From NCBI GenBank assembly GCA_963575745.1, contig CAUYUJ010017661.1, forward strand, positions 77,501 through 115,000: 37,500 nt of DNA, given 5' to 3'. Below, piece after piece: positions 30,185 through 37,500 of the stretch. Source of the stretch: Prorocentrum cordatum. Taxonomy: Eukaryota > Sar > Dinophyceae > Prorocentrales > Prorocentraceae. The translations under genes were made by a program, and so were the position numbers. The notes below the pieces were generated by a model. The model made no database searches. It worked only from the letters and a program-made list of their open reading frames with translations, and was not told the DNA's origin. The number at the start of each line of letters is the position of its first letter. Position 1 is the first letter of the stretch.

Positions 30185-31020
30185 ATTTCGGACGGGCGAC
30201 GCGATGGACGGTTTGCATGTCCAAGAAGGAGTTCAATCCCGCGCCCGCCTTTCCAGGGGCTGGCAGCGGGAACGCAGAGCCGAGCATCCCTGCCGTTGCA
30301 GCGAGCGGCAGCTCCAGTGCATGCAACGGCCCGATGGGCGGCGTGCACGCGGCACCCGGGACCGGCCCTGCGCGCGGCAAACCCAGCGATGAGCCGAGCG
30401 CCGCTGCTTTTGCAGCACCTGCTCCCGGGACCGGCCCTGCGGGCGATAATTCCTGCGCATGGAAGGCCCTTTGGGCGGCGTGCTCGCGGCTCCCGGGACC
30501 AGCCCTGCGGATGGCAGTCCCCGTTGCGCGGTCGCAGAGGGGTTCTGCCGCTCATGCCCGAAGCTGAATGTACGATGCGGAACACGTCGCTGAAGAGCGA
30601 GACAGCCACGAAGTCAGATATCGAGGCGTTTCGCGTCGAGATGAAGACAGAGATCGCCACGGCAGTCGATCCTTCGAAAGACGAGATGGCCGATGTACGT
30701 GGTCGCCTCTCCGCTCTCGAATGTCGAGCGCCCGTTTTGTCCGCATCCCAGCAGCAGCTCGCACTTCTGAATTTGTGAGACGCGTCGAATTGGCAGATTG
30801 CTGTCATTGGTCTTCACGCGACGAATTCAGACGCGCGACGCGCAATCGATTGCGAGCCAGGTTGGTGGAGCCAAGCCGTGTTGAATAGTTTGAAAGGCCC
30901 TCGCGATGCTCGCGCTGTCTCTCCTGATTCCTTGTCGCATGCCCAAGGCAAGGGGAAAGTGTTCCAATTGAGCCAGTGTGCTATCCGTGCGAATCCCGCC
31001 AGAATCGAATGAACATCATG
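30185..31020 (+). pseudogene. LINE copy C, ORF1 remnant
   Basis: 30,217-30,460 reads MSKKEFNPAPAFPGAGSGN, then HAAPGTGPARG and APAPGTGPAGD, the same Pro/Ala/Gly repeats as copy B ORF1. After a shift, 30,555-30,778 reads EAECTMRNTSLKSETATKSD followed by IEAFRVEMKTEIATAVDPSK and DEMADVRGRLSALE, a regular coiled coil. An in-frame TGA at 30,776-30,778 precedes DASNWQIAVIGLHATNSDAR, which aligns with the RRM-like part of B (MDVSQRRVAFVDFS). No ORF2 follows; a trinucleotide array begins at 31,071. The coiled coil would mediate ORF1 multimerisation, as in other LINEs. Confidence 0.7.
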
Positions 31021-31070
31021 CGGAATGGCGTTCTGAAAACAGCTTTCCAGAAATTGAAAGTTTCAGCGCG

Positions 31071-31192
31071 TAGTAGTAGTAGGAGTAATGATAATCCCAG
31101 TAGTCCTAGTAGTCCTAGTAGTGGTAGTAGTAGTAGTAGTAGTAGTAGCAATAGTAATAGAAACTCTAATCGTAGTAGTAGTAGTAGTAGTG

Positions 31193-31229
<37 letters not shown>

Positions 31230-31253
31230 AAGTAGTAGTAGTAGTAGTAGTAG
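31071..31253 (+). repeat. (AGT)n trinucleotide array
   Basis: About 180 bp of TAG/AGT repeats with CCT, GGT and AAT interruptions. Complementary in sense to the (TAC)n array 2.2 kb upstream. It adjoins the 3' side of LINE copy E, which runs on the minus strand. Confidence 0.95.
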
Positions 31254-31310
31254 CATGTTCTCCTATCGGACCTCTACAGCACGGTTATCTTCACCAAGTC
31301 ACATCAAAAA

Positions 31311-31918
31311 AATACATCCAGGGTGGGAATAAAGCCCGTCTCCAACAGAGCCGCCAGAGCCTGCTCACCAGGCCCGCGGGGGAGCAGCAGGAGGACAAGA
31401 AGTAAGAAAAAGAGCAGAGAAGAGCAAGGGGAAGACGAAAGAGGAAAGAGAGAGAGAGAGAGAGAGAGAGAAGAAAGAAAGAAGGGAAGAGAACGAGAGC
31501 AGAGAAAGCAGGCAGCAACGAGAAGCAACGCAAAGAGAGCAAGGGAAGGAGAAGAGGGGAGAAAGGGGAGAGAATGGCACAAGCCCACGCGCACGGCGAA
31601 CGCGCAGCGCGCGCGCCCTGCGCTCCACGCAGGCGGCCGGAGGGAGCGGAAAGGAAGGAGCAGGAGGAAGAAGAACGACGAGAGACGGCAGCAGCAGGCA
31701 GCGAACCAGGCAAGAAACGAACAAAAGAGGAGAGAAAACGAAGACAATATTATAAGAAAGGAGAACAAACAAACAAAACGAGAAGGAACGCAGGGGAACA
31801 GACATGGACGGGAACGAAAAAGAACGAAGACGAAAGGAAGGAAGAAAAAGAGACGCAGAAAAAATCAAATGTTCATGGCTATCTCAAAGAAAATCGCCCG
31901 GGCACAACACAGAAGCCA
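31311..31918 (-). mobile_element. LINE copy E, 3' UTR (pyrimidine-rich on sense strand)
   Basis: On the minus strand about 600 bp of C/T-rich sequence includes a (CT)n tract (31,447-31,471). Inside is a GC-rich island with CCTGCG-TGGAG-CGCAGG, a perfect 6-bp hairpin (31,617-31,633), followed by CTGCGCGTTCGCCGTGCGCG-like sequence. The + strand reads as Lys/Arg/Glu-rich open frames, which are artefacts. Confidence 0.7.
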
Positions 31919-33233
31919 TCAGGCCGCCGGGCGCCGGTTCCGAAAGCGGCGCACTTCGTGGAAAGCGAACGGCAGACGCCACGAAAAAAACTGAGGCCAA
32001 GACGGAACCTGACCAGAGGCATGACAGAGAAGCTCAGACAATAGACGCTGGAACTCTTTCACGTCAGGAGCGCTTGCAATGCTCTCGGGAAGCAGATTGC
32101 ACATACGAGCGCCACCCAACGTGAAACAAATGACGAAATCTGGAGCCCGAGCAGGGCAGCGATCGACCACGTGACGGAAATGCCTGGGGGGAGCGCGGGG
32201 GGGAACAGGAGCCGAATCAAGTTGGAAGAATGTTTGAAACCATGCCGGGCTGGCGCCGAGAAGTGCCCTGCGAATGAGACCCAGGTTGGCTATGTCTATT
32301 CGAGAACACAAAGGAGTTAACTTAAAGTGGTGGAGAACATCCAAATCAGAGATGCCCACAGCGCGGAGAAGTGAGCTTTGACCTCGATCCGAAAGAGGCC
32401 AAAACGGAGTTAGAAGCGTGCGTGAAAGCACAAGTTCTGCATTCGATGAATGACAGAATACGTGCTGAGAACAACCAGACAAGCTCGGCATCCGTGTGAA
32501 AACGCCGCGTTCGCATTAATGACTGCAGCCTCCAGCCGCATTCGCCCGCACTGCCCTGCACCGCATATGTCGTTATCATGTTACAGCCGAACACAACACC
32601 TAAAATGTTGAAATTGCTTGCTGCCAGAAGGCTCCGTGAGACAATGTGCAAACTGCCCCTCGATGGCTCAAAAAAAATGCGTTTGCACGCCCGCATTCGC
32701 GCAGGCAGCTCTGACACTGCCGCGCCGACGCAGACGCATCAGCATCGGAGGTGGAGAGGGGAGACGGACGAAAAGCATTCAGACCATCAGCATACATAAC
32801 TTCTTGAAACAACATTATGACGTTGGCCCCCCGCGCGTCACTGAAAAATACATCCCCTAAAAGTTGGGCCGAGCACAGTGCCCCGAGAAACCATATCTGT
32901 CATTTGAATAATTCCTAAACAGGCACCTGCGACAGCGAAGCAAGCGGAGCGAGCATCCAGCCAGCCGACAAAAACATCGCACAAGCAAGTCGGAAGACCG
33001 AAGGCACGCAACTTCGACGCAAGTGTTTCAGATTTCACCCTGTCGAAAGCGCCGGCAACATCTGAACGGCACAAACCTATACGGCAGCCGCTTGAGATGA
33101 GAAGAAGCACGATTTTGGTCGGCCATATTGTCACCATTTGTTTTGGCTCGACAGAGTCACTCAACGACTCCAGAAGGCGCGCGGTTTGAAGCAATCGTGG
33201 AGGAGCACGGATTCTCGGAGTGAGTGCGCGCAC
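31919..33233 (-). pseudogene. LINE copy E, ORF2 remnant (RT to C-terminus)
   Basis: 5'-truncated copy beginning inside the RT domain. Motif A reads CRSDVAGAFDRVKSETLASK near 33,030-33,070, both Asp kept. TDMVSRGTVLGPTF lies near 32,870. Motif C is MYADGLNAF (32,778-32,802), with the second catalytic Asp changed to Gly. FNILGVVFGCNMI lies near 32,580, and FSARILSFIECRTCAFTHAS near 32,460. The C-terminal domain SRIDIANLGLIRRALLG lies near 32,270-32,320. The end is FSWRLPFAFHEVRRFRNR, RPAA and stop at 31,919. Three or more frameshifts. The lineage is closer to F than to B in the thumb (MRTRRFHTDAELV versus LIRTRRFHTDADLV). Confidence 0.85.
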
Positions 33234-34120
33234 CGATTCGAGGACAGTACTTGTTTGATCTTGTCATGATTGATCTTTCCAATTTATAATTGTTGAGTTT
33301 GTAAGCGAAATAGCCGAACATCGTGGTTTGTCTCTCCGGTTTTGCCTCTCCTATTTCCACAGGGCGTCTTACGCCGAGGTGTTTCCCTTTAAAGGTCCAA
33401 CGGTTTTGGGGCAGTCTCTACCGCATGGAAAGCTAAATTTTTAGCTTCCATTTTCAAGCAAGTGCACATTGCCTGATGTCGAGCAAAATACGTTTTCTGA
33501 TGTGTCTGGCAGCATTCTGGTTTCCGATGGAGCCGGTTTTTTTTTCGAATTCGCACGCGGACCGCTCGGCATGCTCTGGCGCCCCTCCGGGCAGACAGTG
33601 GCGCGGGGCCAGATCTGCCACCAGCGCGCGTGTTCAAAATGTGCTCTTGCGCTTTATCGTTGGTAGTAAGTCTCCTTGCTCGGTCGATTAGGGCACGCGT
33701 CCGGTGGCCAGCATTTGGTGCGAGCATCATTGCGTGTTTGCGTTGTACAAGAAAAACGCGATGTCCGATCCTGACCAGGGCTTACAGTTGACCCCCTTTT
33801 CTCCAAAGTAGTTCAGCGTTTTGTTGCAATGTTGGTCGCCCCTTCCCTCCCCCCCCCCCATCTCTTCCGTTACTTTCTTCGCGTCTGGCGATGCGTATGG
33901 CAGTGATTTGAAGCATCTATCTGCCGCGCGCTCGGCCGAATTCGTCTTTGATGCTTTCCGGAAGTTACGGATGAAAATCCATCTCCGGTTTTCCCAGCCC
34001 GTCTCGCGCGTGTTCTGCTCTTCGCCGTGCAAGGTTTAACTGATGTTGAGAGGTGAGTTGCGAGGAAACCTCATTGTCGCGAGGCTGTAAAAAGTGTGTA
34101 TATATATATAACAAAAAAGT
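33234..34120. other. Nothing recognised
   Basis: AT/GC-mixed sequence with only short frames. A C-run at 33,848-33,858 and a short TA tract at 34,099-34,111 are the only simple repeats. Confidence 0.35.
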
Positions 34121-34260
34121 TTCGCAGGCCCAGCCCTGGTATCAGACCGAGTTCGAACATCTGGATACTTGAGACTAACGCGCTTCACGATTCTAGATGG
34201 ATTAGGTGTGCATGCCAGCCAGCTCTGTAGCTCTTCTACAGCTCAAAATAAGTTCAGAAA
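34121..34260 (+). repeat. Dispersed repeat, copy 1 (left of LINE F)
   Basis: Blocks GGCCCAG-CCTGGTATCAGACCGA, ATACTTGAGACTA-CGCG and AGCTCTGTAGCTCTTCTACAGC recur at 35,395-35,525, 35,606-35,740 and 35,777-35,905. LINE copy F starts at its right end. Confidence 0.7.
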
Positions 34261-35030
34261 ACCGACAGCACGTGCGAAGGCGACACAAAACCTCCGATCC
34301 CGCCGGGATGCTTTTGGGCAGTAATAGGTACGAGTCATACGCTTCCGTCTGCGATGTCTTCACTATTCTCGGGGTCTTATTGGACCCCAAGTTGTTCATG
34401 CACAACGCTGTGGAATCATGCGTCACCGCGTGCACTTGGAAATTTATACAGCCTCATCCGCACGCGCCGCTTTCACACAGACGCCGATCTCGTGGGGCTG
34501 CACATGTGCTCTCTTTCATCGAGTACCACACTTGCGCAATTAGTCCTGTCTCCGCAAGTGTGGTTGGGCCACGCGAAATGATCCAAAGCCAGTTATTGCG
34601 CTCGATTGGCATTTTGGCTTATGCGTTGTTTTATTTGAACTTAGCTCTCCTGGCTTCGCGCAGGGACATGGCGATCTTAGGAGTCATTCACCGTTCCGCC
34701 CTCAGTCGCGGACTTGCGCGTTTTTTATAATTTGTTCCCGCGCCGACGCGTTACTTCCATCATCCATCATCTTGCAAAGCCTTTTGGGTTCCGAACCCCA
34801 GATTACATACTGCATTTAGAATTGGGAGTTGTGCGTATATATACCTCCTACCAAATTCCATCGTTCAGGCGGAAACTGCATGCGAATTTCAATCTCGGCT
34901 GCAATCTCTATTGCGAGCACGCGCTCCGCAGCGCATCGATTGGCCTGCCACTTTTTCTTGCCGCTTCACTCTCGCTGTTCACCCCCTCCGGTCGCGACTG
35001 GAGGTCTCTGCGCCAGAAATCGCTGGCTGC
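34261..35030 (+). pseudogene. LINE copy F, ORF2 C-terminal remnant
   Basis: Strongly 5'-truncated. The thumb region reads FTILGVLLDPKLFMHNAVES near 34,365-34,420 and LIRTRRFHTDADLVGLH near 34,450-34,505. VLSFIEYHTCAIS is near 34,510-34,545. The post-RT domain SRRDMAILGVIHRSALSRG is at 34,655-34,715. After shifts come LLPNSIVQAETACEFQSRL near 34,845-34,900 and DWPATFSCRFTLAVHPLR near 34,940-34,990, matching the copy B C-terminus (EWPDFYSCRIPLANHPLR). The RT catalytic motifs are absent. Inactive. Confidence 0.8.
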
Positions 35031-35365
35031 TGCCGGCGCCCCGTCGCCCCTTTTCCTTCTCCTTCCCCCTCCCCTCCCCGGTCCTGTACGCTGCGTGGTT
35101 CGCAGCAGGGGCGCTTTTCAAGTGGTGCGCGTTCGGCTTGCCCCCTCTTGTCCTTCCCGCCCATCCCCTCCCCTCCCCCCCTTTTTGCCCTCGCCCCTTC
35201 CCGCCTTCTCGTTCCCCCCCCCCTTCCTCAGGCGCGCTTGCTGCCTTCCAGAATCTTCAAGCTTCATCATTTTAGTTTGCCGCCGCTCTCTGGCCGCTTC
35301 CTTCGCCGCAACGCAAGATTTTATTGCATTGAGATTTAACTATATTCTCAGTTCTTAGTTAACGC
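35031..35365 (+). mobile_element. LINE copy F, 3' UTR
   Basis: C/T-rich tail containing CTGCG-TGGTT-CGCAG, a perfect 5-bp hairpin at 35,091-35,105, followed by GTGCGCGTTCGGC. Same position and order as in copy E. The 3' end is placed near 35,365, where the dispersed repeat resumes. Confidence 0.65.
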
Positions 35366-35394
35366 TGACTGATGGTGAAATGCGCTCGATTGCA

Positions 35395-36000
35395 GCAGTC
35401 TCGTAGAAAGAGCAAAACGTTGGTAACAGCATCTAGATACTTGAGACCAGCGCGTCAGATGGCTTCGATTGCTGCGCCAAATAATTTTGTAGCTCGTTTA
35501 CAGTTCGAGCTATTTGAAAGAATGCATCACCATTTCTTTTTCTTTTTTATATATTTTTTAATAATATTTTAATAATAATAATAAACAAACAGTGAAAAAG
35601 AAAAAAAAATCCGACCCAGGTCTGATAGCGTTCAGACATCATCGAGACGGCGCTCCTGATGTTTTCTCTTCAGACTGTTGCGCCGATCAGCTCTGTAGGT
35701 CTCATGCAACTCGAACTACATCAAAAAATGCGTCATCGGTTTTTGTGTTTAAAAATTATTCAAAGATTAACAGTGGTTCGCGGCCCAAGTCTGGTGGCAG
35801 ACCGAGATCAGGCATCAAGAGGCTTGAGAGAACTGCGTATGATGGTGTTCTTCCCACTTCTGTGCCAAACAATTTGGCAGCTCATTTGCAGCTCGAACTC
35901 TAACAAATAACAAAATAGAAATGTTTTTTTGGGCGGATGGTAGAAGACCGAATTTGGGCATATTTGGGAGACTAACGGTTCTGATGATTATCTAAGGATT
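35395..36000 (+). repeat. Dispersed repeat, copies 2-4 (right of LINE F)
   Basis: Three units at about 35,395-35,525, 35,606-35,740 and 35,777-35,905, and a fragment at 35,932-35,990. Shared blocks are CATCTAGATACTTGAGACCA, GCGCCAAA-AATTT and GTAGCTC-TTGCAGCTCGAAC. An AT-rich tract (35,545-35,585) separates units 2 and 3. With copy 1 they bracket LINE F, which therefore inserted into this repeat. Confidence 0.7.
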
Positions 36001-36785
36001 GCTCTGCGGAGCAGATTCAAGTCAAGATAACCAACAACACCTGCCGATGTCACTCTAAACAATCGATCCCGCCCAAAATGTTGTTTCGCAATAACATGCA
36101 CCCGATTGATCTGATGTTAAGTTGGCGATTTGAGGAAAAAAACATTACCTCCAACGAAGTTTCCAAATTTGGATGAGTTTAAAGAAACCAAAATTATGCC
36201 ACATTTCGTTTGAGAATTTCTGTCAATTGCTCTCTAGTTGTGCCGCTCTCTTCTTTAGGGAACTCTACATGGCAATCACAGCGCCCGACGTCGACTGCAA
36301 AACATCTGTTTTGTACCACGCTTCGTCGTCTGATTTGGTTGGACGCTTTCCTTTCTCTTTTTCTGCGACGCTTCGTTTCGCTTCAATTTAGCCCCTCTGA
36401 ATACTGGTCGCGACGTCCGCATTTTTGATCCAAAATCGTTAGGATTGGGCCCACGTGTTCTCTACTTTTCTTGACGCTAGAAGCAGCGCTGTCTGGCCGT
36501 GGAAAACACGGGCGCCATTCCTCTGTGCGCCTCTTTTCTTCATTCCGTAATTGCGTTCGCATTTACAACCTTATATTTACTGCTCAAAATGTGTCGGAAA
36601 TTCATCGCGTTGCCACCGCGCGCGCGGTCGCGCACGTCCCTGTGATGACTGGTTTCTTTCTTTCTTTCTTTGCACGCCTTCATTTGGCTTCCCACCCTTT
36701 TTGTGGTTGCCGGGATTGACGCGGCCAGCTCTTGTGTCTCTTGGGTGCTACTCCGTTGGTTCTCTTTCTTGGGCCTTCTGTGGCC
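36001..36785. other. Nothing recognised; (TTTC)n at 36,653-36,671
   Basis: Short frames on + only, without recognisable domains. The tetranucleotide tract is the only simple repeat. Confidence 0.35.
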
Positions 36786-37055
36786 GCTCCGCAGGCTTCG
36801 CGCGGCCTCGTGGATCTCTTGGGGGCCATTCCGGACTTCGGCGGGGCGGGGCTTCGAGGAAAGGGCTCAACAGGCCCAGGGAGACTCCAAGAAGGCTTGA
36901 AGACCGCTCCAAGAGGGCCCCAGGAGGCACAAAAAAAATGCACGAGTGCGTGGGCCTCTGATTGGATTTTTTGGGGCCCTTTGGAAGGCTCTTCAACCCT
37001 GGGCATTTGGAATTCAGGGCTCCGAGAGGGGTCCCACAGGGCCTCGGGGAGATGA
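36786..37055 (+). repeat. Purine-rich degenerate minisatellite
   Basis: Blocks such as GGAGACTCCAAGAAGGCTTG and AAGAGGGCCCCAGGAGGC repeat loosely, like those at 310-420 and 3,390-3,900. Not coding. Confidence 0.5.
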
Positions 37056-37500
37056 AAGTGGTTTGCTTGATTAAGCATCGCCCTTGTCAGCGGCGGTAGT
37101 TGCGGTTGTCTTTGAGGGTTCGCGATCGTCTGGCAGGGGCCGGGCGCGATATTCTCTTCTTTATTTTTCTTAGGTTTGGCAATTTGCGGAGGTTATATTC
37201 TAAGTGTTTTACAAAACCGATTGCGCGAGCTTGGGCGCGCTTTGGCGAAGATTCGCGTGCTTCTGTTGGAAATGTTGCATCAGCCGCGCTGTCGTGACAA
37301 TGTGCTGCAGAATCGGGCTGAGAGTCGAACAGTAAAATTACACATGCCCGCGTTGATCCTCGCCCGTCCGGAATGGCGCGCAGGGCGGGTTAGAATAGGA
37401 ACGCCGAGCAACAGCTGTCGTTCGCGCGCATGACCCCGCAATAGACCGTGAGAGAGGGCTGCTTACTGCTTCAGCATCTGTGCGCTCAGCAATTTTGTTC
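37056..37500. other. Nothing recognised
   Basis: No repeats, RNA genes or convincing reading frames down to the window edge. Confidence 0.35.

Noticed and set aside
29884-30807. 307-codon minus-strand ORF
   Set aside because: Most of it is antisense to copy C ORF1. Only its left part resembles a real ORF1 fragment in that orientation.
31323-32044. Lys/Arg/Glu-rich + strand ORFs of 150-220 codons
   Set aside because: They lie antisense to the pyrimidine-rich 3' UTR of LINE copy E.

Overview
This window looks like nuclear DNA of a dinoflagellate. The decisive evidence is two places (21,124-21,182 on + and 28,583-28,647 on -) that carry tandem copies of the dinoflagellate spliced leader (DinoSL). 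In each, a fuller leader is followed by 15-nt relics, CCATTTTGGCTCAAG and near copies. This is the pattern expected when a trans-spliced mRNA is copied back into the genome and trans-spliced again. Repeat-dominated DNA, GC-rich codon ends in the few exon-like islands and absence of compact genes fit this. I cannot name the genus. No intact, confidently identified cellular protein-coding gene is visible.

Layout. 0-7.4 kb is stacked satellite and minisatellite DNA: a diverged 0.27-kb duplication, a 42-bp minisatellite inside a higher-order repeat with (TA)n tracts, 64-71-bp repeats, a 14-bp minisatellite, and a 264-288-bp repeat carrying perfect CG hairpins. 7.4-13.45 kb is GC-rich DNA full of TTCTNAGAA palindromes and foldback repeats, with a ~145-bp tandem array at 11.03-12.33 kb. 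Exon-like islands without repeats sit among them at 7.94-8.00, 8.73-9.61, 10.59-10.76 and 12.33-12.43 kb. 13.45-15.95 kb has no convincing feature. 15.95-27.1 kb is an AT-richer satellite of roughly 215 bp into which two non-LTR retrotransposons (LINEs) are inserted head to head: copy A (-, 5'-truncated) and copy B (+, 21,124-26,328, near full length). 27.1-31 kb holds a possibly internally deleted copy D (-), ORF1 fragments (copy C on + and a neighbouring inverted piece) and two oppositely oriented trinucleotide arrays. 31.3-35.4 kb holds two more 3' LINE copies, E (-) and F (+), the latter inside a ~130-200-bp repeat. The end is mostly featureless.

How the parts work together. Copies A-F appear to be one LINE superfamily with at least two lineages. 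Its architecture is DinoSL relics, then a 5' UTR with two GGGGCGGTCAA boxes, ORF1 (Pro/Ala/Gly repeats, a coiled coil, an RRM-like segment), and ORF2 (AP-type endonuclease, reverse transcriptase, and a conserved C-terminal domain around SRRDIAMLGVIHR). A long pyrimidine-rich 3' UTR with a small GC-rich hairpin island follows. All copies are broken by frameshifts and stops. Only B keeps both catalytic RT motifs. The leader relics imply that the LINE RNA itself was trans-spliced and re-inserted repeatedly, so this machinery is a plausible source of the processed-cDNA recycling known in dinoflagellates.
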